64,000 nucleotides of DNA from JAWPMT01 sp965215825 (GCA_965215825.1 CBDCEM010000003.1:1054001-1118000); one strand, 5' to 3'. Positions 51,601 to 60,785 are shown, counted from the first letter of the stretch. Notes: a model not told the origin generated them from the letters alone. Numbers and translations are program-made.

Positions 51601-54078
51601 ATGAACATAAATACACCACAACTGCGAAATGATATTATCACCCATGCGGCAATCATCGCCTTTTTCTTTGCGGTGATTTTGATCCTCTTTTATCCGGGGA
51701 TCATGAATGGGGAAGTATTAAATCAACATGATATTTCGCAATGGCGAGCCACTGCCGAGGAGACCTTAGACTATCGCGAAAAGACCGGTGAAGAGGCGCT
51801 TTGGACTAATTCCATGTTTGGAGGGATGCCTGCTTACCTGGTGTCCATGCGGTATGATTGGGATTTAACAGGGTTTGTAACCAAGTTCATGAGCTTGGGA
51901 GTCAAACGCCCTTTTAGTCTTGTTTTTCTGGGTTTCATCAGCATGTACATTCTGCTTCTGACTTATCGTATAAAGCCTTTGGTTGCTGCTTTGGGGGCAC
52001 TATTTTTCGGGGCCACTTCGTTCATTATCATTGGACTGAGCGCCGGCCACAATGCCAAGGTAGCTGCTATAGCGATGATGCCGCTGGTGGTAGCCGGAAT
52101 TCAACTGGTTATGGATGGTAAATTGAAATGGGGTTTCTTACTAACCGCGATTGGATTGGCCCTGGAAATCCGAGTCAATCACCTTCAGATTACTTATTAC
52201 CTGGCATTGATCGTCTGGATTTTGGGCAAGAGCCATCTGATATTCGCTATTCGGGAAAAGGATTTAAGTTTCCTTACCAAAAAAGTTCCAATTCTGTTGT
52301 TCGCGGCAGTTCTTGGTGTGGCAGCGAATACCGGTCAGTTATGGACTTTGCTTGAATATAGCCAGTACTCCACGAGAGGAAAAAACGAATACAAGACAGT
52401 AGAACAATCCCAAAGCTCAGGACTGGACAAGGATTATGCGTTTGAATTTAGCAACGCTATCCTTGAACCCATGGTGATGTTTATCCCAAATTGGTATGGA
52501 GGCTCTTCTTTCCAGAAACTGGATGATGATTCTGCTTTGGGAAAGGAATTGCGAAAGCAAGGGGTGCCACGAGCACAAATAAGAAACTCTCTTCAATCGG
52601 TAACAACTTATTGGGGACCACAACGATTATCTGCACCTTATTACCTTGGATCGATCGCCATTTTTCTTGTGGTGCTGGCCTTACTTACATTGAAATTGAG
52701 GGATAAGGTCTGGTTGGTCATTGTCATATTATTGGGAATCATGTTGAGTTGGGGGGATACGTTCCAGGGATTCAACTATTTCATGTTCGATTACTTTCCG
52801 GGATACAATAAGTTTAGATCTCCCACTTTCGCGATCATCATCAGTATGTTTGGATTGGTCATTTTGGGTGCCCAGGGCTTGAATGAGTTGTTGACCAACA
52901 TGACTCCAGAAAACAAAAAGAAGTTGTTGTATGCCGCTGCTGGTACAGCGGGGTTTGCCGTCTTAGCTGCCATACTTGCGGGAATAGGAAGTTATCGTGG
53001 AGCTATAGATGAACAATTAGCGCAACAGGTGCCGGATTGGTACATAGATGCCTTAAGAGAAGACCGGGCTAGTTTACTGAGAATGGATGCACTTCGTTCC
53101 GCATTTTTTGTTTTAGCTGCTGCTGGTATCCTTTGGGCGATTACAAAGGAAAAGCTGAGTATGACAATCGGAATGATTGCAATTATAGGACTGGCAACAC
53201 TGGATAGTCTTATGATCGATAAACGCTACCTCAACGAGGACAATTTTCAACGTGTTAGAAATGAGGGATTGAGTAGCCCCACAGCTGCAGATAACTTCAT
53301 TTTGAATGACAATAGTCCCGGATATCGTGTTCTAAACTTGCTTGGACCTTTCAATGAAGGGCACACTTCGCAGTTCCATAGTTCGGTTGGTGGGTATCAT
53401 GGAGCCAAGATGGGACGTTACCAGGAATTGATTGAACAACATATCGCACCTGAAATGAATGAATTGATCCAGGGACTTCAAAGTGGGGTTAGAAACTTCG
53501 ATGGGTTGGGTGTACTTAATATGCTCAATACCAAATATTTTAAATATAGTGATGAGGCAAATGGCGTGCTTCCAAATAATGCTGCCAATGGTCCGGCGTG
53601 GTTTGTGACTGAAGTTATTAGTGTAAGCTCAGCAAATGAAGAAATGGATCAGTTGAGCGACTTGAATACCAGGACGACTGCCGTAGTGAACACTGTCGAT
53701 TTCACATTAGGAAGTAATCAGTTGAATGGAGGGGGTCAGATTAGGGTTCAGGAGCATACGCCAAAGAAAATCACCTATCAGAGCTCCACTAATAGTGATG
53801 CCTTCGCAGTTTTTTCAGAGATCTATTACCCGAAGGGATGGGTGGCTACCATTGATGGAGAAGAAGTTGATATTCTGAGAAGCAACTATGTATTGAGGGG
53901 CTTAGAAATTCCAGCGGGAGACCATGAAATTGTCTTCGAATTCAAACCCAGGGCTTACCTGGTAGGCAGTAAAATCAACGTGGCTGTCGCATGTTCATTT
54001 GTTGCGATATTCCTGATATTCCTTTTCATGGATTACCGAAAGATGAATACTGAGGCCCAAAATATAGTAGAACATTAA
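51601..54078 (+). CDS. YfhO-like multi-pass membrane protein
   Basis: An 825-residue protein with about 12 membrane helices (a cluster from about 20 to 520) and a C-terminal soluble beta-rich domain (from about 690) containing YPKGWVATIDGEEVDILRSN and ending in a last membrane helix. This is the layout of YfhO-family proteins, which are GT-C-like membrane glycosyltransferases in lipid or teichoic-acid glycosylation. I start at the ATG at 51601; a GTG at 51571 would add ten residues. Its 3' end overlaps the alcohol dehydrogenase gene by four bases. Confidence 0.82.
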   Translation: MNINTPQLRNDIITHAAIIAFFFAVILILFYPGIMNGEVLNQHDISQWRATAEETLDYREKTGEEALWTNSMFGGMPAYLVSMRYDWDLTGFVTKFMSLGVKRPFSLVFLGFISMYILLLTYRIKPLVAALGALFFGATSFIIIGLSAGHNAKVAAIAMMPLVVAGIQLVMDGKLKWGFLLTAIGLALEIRVNHLQITYYLALIVWILGKSHLIFAIREKDLSFLTKKVPILLFAAVLGVAANTGQLWTLLEYSQYSTRGKNEYKTVEQSQSSGLDKDYAFEFSNAILEPMVMFIPNWYGGSSFQKLDDDSALGKELRKQGVPRAQIRNSLQSVTTYWGPQRLSAPYYLGSIAIFLVVLALLTLKLRDKVWLVIVILLGIMLSWGDTFQGFNYFMFDYFPGYNKFRSPTFAIIISMFGLVILGAQGLNELLTNMTPENKKKLLYAAAGTAGFAVLAAILAGIGSYRGAIDEQLAQQVPDWYIDALREDRASLLRMDALRSAFFVLAAAGILWAITKEKLSMTIGMIAIIGLATLDSLMIDKRYLNEDNFQRVRNEGLSSPTAADNFILNDNSPGYRVLNLLGPFNEGHTSQFHSSVGGYHGAKMGRYQELIEQHIAPEMNELIQGLQSGVRNFDGLGVLNMLNTKYFKYSDEANGVLPNNAANGPAWFVTEVISVSSANEEMDQLSDLNTRTTAVVNTVDFTLGSNQLNGGGQIRVQEHTPKKITYQSSTNSDAFAVFSEIYYPKGWVATIDGEEVDILRSNYVLRGLEIPAGDHEIVFEFKPRAYLVGSKINVAVACSFVAIFLIFLFMDYRKMNTEAQNIVEH

Positions 54079-55115
54079 AACCGGTTCACAATGGTGACAC
54101 CCTGGCCCTTGAATTCATTCATCTGCGGCAATTGGATGCTGGCCTCTTCAAGTGAAATCGTGTTTCCAATCAATAATTCCGGACGTAGCTGACCACTTTT
54201 GATCATATCAAAAACAGCTGGATAACGGTAAGCTTGCATGCCATGACTACCGTGGATGCTAAGTTCTCTGGCAATCACAAGGTGCATTGGAATTGTTGGG
54301 TTATGATCGTCGCCGGCCATTAAACCTACCTGAACCTGCCGTCCCCGAGTTCGAAGGTTTGCAATAGAATTGTGGCAGGTTTCCTGACTGCCAAGCGCAT
54401 CAATCGACAGATGGGCGCCTCCATTGGTTAATGAAAATATTTCTTCAGCAACGTTTGCCGATTCACGCGCATTAATGCTGAAATGGGCGCCGATTTTTCT
54501 TGCTTCGGTCAGTTTACCATCGTCTATGTCTATCGCTACGACCTGAGCTCCCATGGCATTAGCAATCATAATAGCCGATAACCCTACACCTCCGCAGCCA
54601 TGTACAGTGACCCATTCGCCGCCTTTGACCTGACCAATATCTACTATTGCTCTGAAGGCCGTGATGAATCGACACCCCAGACTGGCAGCTGTTTCAAAGG
54701 TCATTTCATCAGGTAAACGGACCAGATTGAGATCGGCATAGTCTATCGCTACATATTCGGCAAAGGAACCCCATGCCGTAAATCCTGGTTGAAATTGCTG
54801 ATGACAAACTTGTTGATTGCCGCTAATACAAGGTTCACAAGCCCCACAGCCACTGACGAACGGTACCGTAACCCGATCTCCCGAAACCCATTTCTTGATA
54901 GAAGAACCCACTTCCAGAATTTCACCTGCAAATTCATGTCCTGGCACATGTGGAAGTTCAATGTCCGAATCATGTCCCATCCACCCATGCCAATCACTGC
55001 GACAGAGCCCGGTAGCCTTTACTTTAATGACTACCGAGTCCGATGTTAATTCCGGTTCTGGAACATTGCGATAAGTGATTTCTCCTCCAAAGGATTCGTA
55101 GCTAATGGCCTTCAT
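54075..55115 (-). CDS. Zinc-dependent alcohol dehydrogenase
   Basis: A 346-residue medium-chain dehydrogenase. The catalytic zinc site is in CRSDWHGW and PHVPGHEFAGEI, the structural zinc site in CGACEPCISGNQQVC, and the NAD(P) site in VHGCGGVGLSAIMIA. All zinc ligands are intact. Its C-terminus lies next to the YfhO-like gene, convergent with a four-base overlap. The alcohol substrate is unknown. Confidence 0.88.
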   Translation of the reverse strand: MKAISYESFGGEITYRNVPEPELTSDSVVIKVKATGLCRSDWHGWMGHDSDIELPHVPGHEFAGEILEVGSSIKKWVSGDRVTVPFVSGCGACEPCISGNQQVCHQQFQPGFTAWGSFAEYVAIDYADLNLVRLPDEMTFETAASLGCRFITAFRAIVDIGQVKGGEWVTVHGCGGVGLSAIMIANAMGAQVVAIDIDDGKLTEARKIGAHFSINARESANVAEEIFSLTNGGAHLSIDALGSQETCHNSIANLRTRGRQVQVGLMAGDDHNPTIPMHLVIARELSIHGSHGMQAYRYPAVFDMIKSGQLRPELLIGNTISLEEASIQLPQMNEFKGQGVTIVNRF

Positions 55116-55178
55116 CGTTTTTCATTTAGATCAGAAAAACGAATTTAGACATTAGTTCGAGTTATTTGATTGATCGTT

Positions 55179-56294
55179 TCAGTCTTGTTTACAAGAAGGT
55201 TTGTCCCCATTATACCTGGGGTTATAGCCCAATAGGAATTTCCATAAACTCTTCAAAAATTGAAAAATAGAAGATTTAGGCTTTTTTGCCAGCGTTGGTG
55301 GCGGGTTCCATGGTTCTGAAAAGATGCCATCCTGGTATACTTTGAAGACACTTTCTACATCAATTTGCATCAATTTCATATAGTAAATGTGATTGTGTTG
55401 GGCTCCAGCCTGGCCATTGTAAGGTGTACCATTGTACAATTCTCCGGGCAAGGGGAAACCAGTGGCAGGTTGCTGGAAATGGGAATCCTTTACTCGTTTC
55501 GCGAATCTTAAAAAGATCTGTTTTTCCAGCCAACCAGGGCGGGTACCTTTTTTCTGGTATACATTAATCATACCCAGTAATGTGTCTACCTGCCAGGGCC
55601 TCCAGGCAAGGTCGTAAATATTAAAGAACCTTGTTTTTTCTTTGAACAACCGTTCATAATATGTGGCAAACTCAGTGTTCCCTGCCGATAGCCCTGCAAA
55701 ACCATAAGGGACAACCTCCGTTGGAGAATTTGGATCAGTATTCAGTTCCGAATGAAGAGCCACTGCCGCCAAGGTGGTATCTGTCCCTCCCTGAGAATGC
55801 CCCGTAACTAATAACTTTTCTGGCTTTACTTTTTTTAAAAACTGTAGAGCTGTCTGATGATCATCTCCCGATACGAGTGATGGCAGACACAACTCCTTCT
55901 TAACACCATAGTACGCACCTTCTGAAACCATGACCTTACTTCCTTCGGGAAACCAACCGTCCTCCTTGGCAGGAGCGACAAGCGTCAGTTCAAAGTTCTG
56001 CAGTGCATCGAGGAGGTATTGTGCCGTACCTCTGATCACAAAGGCATAGGTATTTGTGTTTTGGAGATGGACAATAAAGGACATGTCTTGTTGTCTTGAG
56101 ACCATGGGGCCCCATACGATATTCCAGTTTTTTTGAGTAGGTAACACACCACTCGGGTCCGGTTTCGAGGGATCCCCATGTCCGAGAGCTTGTTGAAGAC
56201 CTTGCTTAATATTTTCGCCGGATTCACCGGTGCTAGTGTAGGCTAGTGCCGCTAGTGTAATGGCTACTTTGGCTTCTTCTGTAATCTGATCCAT
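55179..56294 (-). CDS. Lipase-like alpha/beta hydrolase (lipase class 3)
   Basis: A 371-residue protein with the nucleophile elbow GHSQGG (Ser167) and an upstream oxyanion region FVIRGT. This matches class 3 lipases. No signal peptide is visible, so it is probably cytoplasmic or exported by another route. The C-terminal 80 residues are extended and Pro-, Lys-rich. It is divergent from the Fur-like repressor gene. Confidence 0.75.
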   Translation of the reverse strand: MDQITEEAKVAITLAALAYTSTGESGENIKQGLQQALGHGDPSKPDPSGVLPTQKNWNIVWGPMVSRQQDMSFIVHLQNTNTYAFVIRGTAQYLLDALQNFELTLVAPAKEDGWFPEGSKVMVSEGAYYGVKKELCLPSLVSGDDHQTALQFLKKVKPEKLLVTGHSQGGTDTTLAAVALHSELNTDPNSPTEVVPYGFAGLSAGNTEFATYYERLFKEKTRFFNIYDLAWRPWQVDTLLGMINVYQKKGTRPGWLEKQIFLRFAKRVKDSHFQQPATGFPLPGELYNGTPYNGQAGAQHNHIYYMKLMQIDVESVFKVYQDGIFSEPWNPPPTLAKKPKSSIFQFLKSLWKFLLGYNPRYNGDKPSCKQD

Positions 56295-56415
56295 GCTTGT
56301 AGTATTTTGTTGAAATTAGTCACAGAACCTAATACTCGTCAATACCTCATTTTGGGTAATTTCTTTTGAGTTCTTCATTTTGATTAGGGGAGGATTGAAA
56401 TAAATATTGCATTTT

Positions 56416-56430
56416 TGCAACTTATTTGCA
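56416..56430. promoter_or_regulatory. Metal-repressor operator, site A
   Basis: TGCAACTTATTTGCA fits the motif TGCA-N6-TTGCR shared with four other sites in this region. It lies 21 bp before the repressor ATG and is preceded by an overlapping inverted repeat TTGCATTTTTGCAA (56407-56420). It probably mediates autoregulation of the Fur-like gene and the receptor behind it. Confidence 0.6.
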
Positions 56431-56451
56431 AGAGGGAAGCTTCTTATTGTT

Positions 56452-56868
56452 ATGGTGCGATTTAGTGAAGTCAAAAAGATTTTGAAAACCCACAAGTTGC
56501 GGGTGACTGATGGTCGAATTGATGTTTTAGAATTTTTTTTACGCCAGAAGAAAGCCTTGTCATTCAAAGATTTGGAAGAGGAGTTTACAGGATTTGATCG
56601 TGTGACACTTTATCGCACATTAAATTCTTTCACCGAGCATGGAGTACTTCACAAAATTCCGGATGATAGTGGTTTTGCCACCTATGGATTATGCCATGAT
56701 ACCTGCGATTCGGATGAACACAATCATGATCATATACATTTCAAATGCAACGAGTGTGGCAGTATTGAATGCCTCGAACAACATATTCCAATGATCGAAA
56801 TTCCTGGTTATCAGGTGAAGGAAGCAAATCTTATTCTTAACGGAATCTGCAAATCCTGTGCTGCGTAA
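56452..56868 (+). CDS. Fur-family metalloregulator, Zur favoured
   Basis: A 138-residue Fur-superfamily repressor. The winged helix has TDGRIDVLEFFLRQKKALSF and FDRVTLYRTLNSFTEHG. The C-terminal domain has a HNHDHIHFKC metal-binding stretch and the two structural-zinc pairs CNEC and CKSC. Zur rather than Fur or PerR is suggested by the adjoining ZnuD-like receptor and the His-rich lipoprotein; this is inference. Start at the ATG at 56452, not the upstream TTG at 56407 that lies within the operator region. Its 3' end overlaps the receptor start by 11 bp. Confidence 0.85.
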   Translation: MVRFSEVKKILKTHKLRVTDGRIDVLEFFLRQKKALSFKDLEEEFTGFDRVTLYRTLNSFTEHGVLHKIPDDSGFATYGLCHDTCDSDEHNHDHIHFKCNECGSIECLEQHIPMIEIPGYQVKEANLILNGICKSCAA

Positions 56869-59248
56869 ACTTGCTCTTTTGTTTTTTGGAGGGTTGGTAT
56901 TAACAGGTCAAGTCTTTGCCCAACAGAACTGTAATTTCACTATTGAGGGAGTGGTCCTCGATCTGGAGTCAAATGAGCCGATCCCTTTTGCAACCATACA
57001 ATTAGCCAATGATGTTCATGCGGCAGAGGAGACTCTTGGTACCATAGCAGATGAAAATGGGCGTTTTAAATTAGATCATTTGTGTGAGGAGGAAATGGAT
57101 CTGATTATTTCCCATATCGGCTATAAGCAGGTAGTGCACCATCATGACATTTACCACGCTAACCCGCAGATCTTTTTGGCCCTGGACGATCAATTACTGG
57201 AGAGTGTGATCATTGAGGAATCCCCAACAGAAGAATTAAAGTCAGTATCCATCCAAAAAAAGGAACTAGGTCAGTTATCAGTGGTGAATTCTACTATCGG
57301 AGAATTGACGCAAGAGTTGAGTGGCGTTTCAGTATTGAAGACCGGAGCCAATGTTTCTAAGCCAATTATTCATGGGTTACATTCTAATCGGGTACTGGTG
57401 ATCAATGATGGCGTGAGGCATGGATACCAGGTATGGGGGCAGGAGCATGCGCCCGAAATAGATCCTTCTCACGTCGATCAAATTGAGATTGTGAAGGGCG
57501 CCGGTACAGTAAAGTATGGTCCTGAGGCATTAGGAGGAGTAATCTTATACAATTCCAAAAGACCGGTGTTTGATAGGAAACTGAATGGATCAGTTGGGTC
57601 TTCCTACCAAACTAACGGACGAGCTGTACGTAGCAACTTGAATTTGGGACAGGGCTCACACCGATTTGCCTGGAATGTTGGTGGCTTTGGCCTCTATCAG
57701 GGTGATTTAAAAGCTCCTGATTATAACCTGTCAAATACCGGAAGAAGAGAATATGGAGGGAGTTTTAATGCGTTGTGGCATCAAAAGCATTTTGACCTTC
57801 AGGTTTCAGGAAGTTATCTCAATCAGGAGTTGGGCCTCTTGCGAGGGTCGATTGTTGGTAACCTGGATGATTTACAGCGAGCTATTGATCGAGGCGTTCC
57901 GAGCCCGACCTTGGATCCAACATATGATATTCAGAATCCCAAGCAAAATACTGAACATGGACTCTTAAAATCAAGCCTCGCCATTTTTCTGGGCGAACAT
58001 ATATTGAATGTTCAATATGCCATTCAAAGTAATATCAGAAAGGAGTTTGATGTCCGGAGAGGTGAGTTGAACGATCGCCCGGTCATCAATTTAGAACTAT
58101 TATCACAAACCTTTGAAACAGAATGGGTTCAGCCGGAAAAGGGTCGATGGAGCGGGAGTAGTGGCGTTCAATTATTCGCTCAAAATAGTGTGAATGTTCC
58201 TGGAACCAATCCGATCAATTTTGTGCCGGATTACGATGTATTGAATGTTGGAGGGTATACCATTCAATCTTTGAATTTTGATAATTCTGTAATCGAATTA
58301 GGCGTGCGTTTCGACTATCAGACTTTAAGTGTAGTTGATACGATCAGAGAGGTAACGATTTACGCAAACGAAGTTGATTTTGCGAATGCCACTTTCACAC
58401 TTGGCTTTAGAAAAGAATTAAACAATCACTGGACGTTGTTTTCAAACATAGGATCCGCATGGCGACCTCCAAATGTATCTGAACTATATTCTTTCGGATA
58501 CCACGCTTCCAGGGTTCAGTTTGGGCTTTGGCGACATCAATTTAACCCAGGAATTTCTACTCCCTTGAATCGGGTATTCGACGAAACTGACCGATCCATT
58601 CCTTCAGAAAAAAGTTACAAATGGGTTTCGGGACTTGAATTGAACCGGGAAAAAGTGAAAGCGGAGTTCATTATCTATGTCAACCAAATTAATGATTACA
58701 TTTTCTTAAGGCCTTTTGGTGTTACCACCAATGTGGCAGGTACATTTCCTTATTTTCTTTTTGATCAGACCAATGCGCGTTTTGTGGGGAGTGATTGGGA
58801 CATTCGGTACGATCACTCGCAATTCCTGACCTCTGAAGTTAAAATTTCATATGTATGGGCCACTGAGTTGGAAAATAATCAGCCCTTTATAGAAATTCCA
58901 CCACTCAATATTACCTATGCGATAGACTTTAAGAAAGGAAATTGGGGATATGGATTAAACTTCAATTATTCAGCCCGACAGTGGAATGCCCCAGACGTAA
59001 TCGAACCCATGGCATTTCAAAATAATGAGGTGGTAGTGGATCCTAATCAGATTTTTGATTTTATGTCGGCACCGGCGGATTTCTTGCTCATAGGGTCGAA
59101 AATCGACTTTCAACAAGGGCCATGGAGTGTCGAACTGAAAGTGAATAACCTATTGAATACTTCCTATCGTGTTTACACAGATCGACTTAGGTACTTCTCT
59201 GAAGCCGCTGGAAGAAATCTCTCCCTATCCATCGGGTTTGAGTTTTAA
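56858..59248 (+). CDS. TonB-dependent outer-membrane receptor, ZnuD-like
   Basis: A 796-residue protein with a signal peptide (MLRKLALLFFGGLVLTGQVFA), a CarboxypepD_reg-like domain (about 27-115, with the histidine cluster HHHD), a plug domain (about 125-235, with SKPIIHGLHSNRVLVINDGV) and a C-terminal beta-barrel ending in a Phe. The likely start is the GTG at 56858 inside the last codons of the repressor gene, giving translational coupling. The plug wording and regulator context suggest zinc or a zinc complex as substrate; the exact ligand is not shown by the sequence. Confidence 0.88.
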   Translation: MLRKLALLFFGGLVLTGQVFAQQNCNFTIEGVVLDLESNEPIPFATIQLANDVHAAEETLGTIADENGRFKLDHLCEEEMDLIISHIGYKQVVHHHDIYHANPQIFLALDDQLLESVIIEESPTEELKSVSIQKKELGQLSVVNSTIGELTQELSGVSVLKTGANVSKPIIHGLHSNRVLVINDGVRHGYQVWGQEHAPEIDPSHVDQIEIVKGAGTVKYGPEALGGVILYNSKRPVFDRKLNGSVGSSYQTNGRAVRSNLNLGQGSHRFAWNVGGFGLYQGDLKAPDYNLSNTGRREYGGSFNALWHQKHFDLQVSGSYLNQELGLLRGSIVGNLDDLQRAIDRGVPSPTLDPTYDIQNPKQNTEHGLLKSSLAIFLGEHILNVQYAIQSNIRKEFDVRRGELNDRPVINLELLSQTFETEWVQPEKGRWSGSSGVQLFAQNSVNVPGTNPINFVPDYDVLNVGGYTIQSLNFDNSVIELGVRFDYQTLSVVDTIREVTIYANEVDFANATFTLGFRKELNNHWTLFSNIGSAWRPPNVSELYSFGYHASRVQFGLWRHQFNPGISTPLNRVFDETDRSIPSEKSYKWVSGLELNREKVKAEFIIYVNQINDYIFLRPFGVTTNVAGTFPYFLFDQTNARFVGSDWDIRYDHSQFLTSEVKISYVWATELENNQPFIEIPPLNITYAIDFKKGNWGYGLNFNYSARQWNAPDVIEPMAFQNNEVVVDPNQIFDFMSAPADFLLIGSKIDFQQGPWSVELKVNNLLNTSYRVYTDRLRYFSEAAGRNLSLSIGFEF

Positions 59249-59249
59249 G

Positions 59250-59320
59250 TGCATCATTGTTGCGAAATAATTTTAAGTGCATAGCTATTGCGTAAAAATT
59301 ATAAATGCAATAACATTGCA
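59250..59320. promoter_or_regulatory. Three phased metal-repressor operators, sites B, C and D
   Basis: TGCATCATTGTTGCG (59250-59264), TGCATAGCTATTGCG (59278-59292) and TGCAATAACATTGCA (59306-59320) all fit TGCA-N6-TTGCR. Their starts are exactly 28 bp apart. Site D is a perfect inverted repeat (TGCAAT-N3-ATTGCA). It contains TAACATTG, one mismatch from the TAnnTTTG -7 box, so repressor binding would block the promoter of the lipoprotein gene, whose ATG is 30 bp further on. Confidence 0.65.
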
Positions 59321-59350
59321 ACAGGAAAATCATGATACTTCAACAAAAAC

Positions 59351-60478
59351 ATGAAAAACATTAAATCGATATTTTATTTATTCTTAGTGCTTGGTCTGGG
59401 ACTGGTGGTGAGTTGTACGGATGATGAGCCTACCCCTGGTGGTGAAGAAGAAGAAGAGGAGATCACTCAAGTGGTGTTGACGTTCACACCTGACAATGGT
59501 GAAGATGCGATTACTGCAACCTGGCTGGATGCTGATGGAGAAGGTTCCGGAAGCCCTGAAATCGATGAAATTGAACTGGAAGAAGGTGTTACTTACACAA
59601 TGACGATGACCCTGGCCAATACACTTGGTACAGAAGATGAGGATATCACCGCTGAGATAGAAGAGGAAGATGCAGATCACATGTTCTTTTTCTCATTTAC
59701 TGAAGGTTTCTTTTCCGATCCGGAAGGAGACGGAAACATTGACAACAGAGCGGATGCCATCAACTATGGTGATCAGGATACAAATGGTTTTCCTGTAGGC
59801 CTTTCGACGACATGGACAGCCGGTGAACACAGTGAAACCGAAGGAGAATTCACCGTAATTCTGAAGCATCAGCCAGAAATGAAAACGGCGACTTCCGACG
59901 TGTCTGTTGGCGGTACGGATGTAGATATTACCTTCCCATTACATATAGAAGAAGAAGGTCATGGCCACAATGATGAAGAAGAGGTGATCAATGAAATTGT
60001 TTTGACTTTCACTCCAACTGCGGGAGGAGATGCCATAACAGCGACGTGGTTTGACGAAGATGGAGAAGGTGTTGGGAATCCAACCATTGGGGACATTGCA
60101 TTAGAAGCTGAAACGGAATACGAAATGTCCATCACATTGGCTAATACACTCGGTGCTGAAAGAGAAGATATTACGGTAGAGATCGAGGAGGAAGGTGATG
60201 AGCACATGTTCTTCTTTGAATTCACCACGGATATTTTTACAAGCCCTTCAGGTGATGGAAATTTTGATAATCGTGACGATGCACTGAACTACAACGATGA
60301 GGATGCAAATGGCCTTCCGATTGGTCTATCTACTAATTGGACGTCTGGTGCTGCAACATCATCGGACAGCAATTTTAGAATCGTATTAAAACATCAGCCG
60401 GATATGAAAACCGCTACTTCCGATGCTACCGTTGGAGGTACAGACATTGATATTGAATTTAATATTTCAATACAATAA
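59351..60478 (+). CDS. Acidic lipoprotein with tandemly duplicated domain
   Basis: A 375-residue lipoprotein with a lipobox LVVSC (Cys22). After an acidic linker come two copies of one domain of about 165 residues (about 38-200 and 214-375). Shared lines in each copy include LTFTP, AITATW, a HMFFF stretch, GLSTxWT and ILKHQPxMKTATSD. The linker between the copies holds HGHNDEEEV. No family is recognised. Regulation by three Zur-type operators and the acidic, His-bearing linker suggest metal capture near the receptor. Confidence 0.75.
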   Translation: MKNIKSIFYLFLVLGLGLVVSCTDDEPTPGGEEEEEEITQVVLTFTPDNGEDAITATWLDADGEGSGSPEIDEIELEEGVTYTMTMTLANTLGTEDEDITAEIEEEDADHMFFFSFTEGFFSDPEGDGNIDNRADAINYGDQDTNGFPVGLSTTWTAGEHSETEGEFTVILKHQPEMKTATSDVSVGGTDVDITFPLHIEEEGHGHNDEEEVINEIVLTFTPTAGGDAITATWFDEDGEGVGNPTIGDIALEAETEYEMSITLANTLGAEREDITVEIEEEGDEHMFFFEFTTDIFTSPSGDGNFDNRDDALNYNDEDANGLPIGLSTNWTSGAATSSDSNFRIVLKHQPDMKTATSDATVGGTDIDIEFNISIQ

Positions 60479-60499
60479 ACTAGGTTAATTTAGCTTAAA

Positions 60500-60525
60500 G
60501 GGCCACTCGCAGAGTGGCCCTTTTT
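60500..60525 (+). terminator. Rho-independent terminator of the lipoprotein gene
   Basis: A perfect 9-bp stem (GGGCCACTC / GAGTGGCCC) with a GCA loop is followed by five T residues. It lies 21 bp after the lipoprotein stop codon, in the gene-free region 60479-60897 (419 bp), which also holds site E and the candidate small RNA. Confidence 0.8.
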
Positions 60526-60635
60526 GTTTGCACTTGATTATTCAAGTCTTGGGAATTGACCACTTCGAACTAATAAATTCCTTTCACGTAATTTCTTTAT
60601 TTCTCCGGGGATTTAAGTTGGTTAATCCCCCTAAT

Positions 60636-60650
60636 TGCAATACACTTGCA
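60636..60650. promoter_or_regulatory. Metal-repressor operator, site E
   Basis: TGCAATACACTTGCA fits the TGCA-N6-TTGCR motif of sites A-D. It contains TACACTTG, one mismatch from the -7 box TAnnTTTG. Downstream there is no open frame of any length, but a hairpin and a terminator follow within 135 bp. Confidence 0.55.
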
Positions 60651-60654
60651 TTTA

Positions 60655-60785
60655 TAGCTTAGTGTTCAGTAAAGCATACTTTAAAGGTTGATTTTATTTT
60701 AAAGTATTCGATTCTCTGTAAGTGAATTTTCACGTACAGAGATAACCTACTAAGTGGAGCCATTGACTTGTCAATGGCTTTTTTT
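60655..60785 (+). ncRNA. Candidate metal-regulated small RNA
   Basis: The unit runs from just after operator E to a strong terminator, about 130 nt. It has no ATG-initiated frame and no GTG or TTG frame longer than about ten codons. It contains a 13-bp hairpin with one mismatch at 60713-60742 (TCTCTGTA on the left arm, TACAGAGA on the right) and then the terminator hairpin. An operator-promoter at one end and a terminator at the other, with structure but no coding frame between, is the layout of a regulated sRNA gene. The start point is inferred and could be off by several bases. Confidence 0.5.
60759..60785 (+). terminator. Rho-independent terminator of the candidate small RNA
   Basis: GCCATTGAC pairs perfectly with GTCAATGGC across a two-base gap, and seven T residues follow. 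No protein gene on the plus strand ends here, so the terminator must serve a non-coding transcript. Confidence 0.75.
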
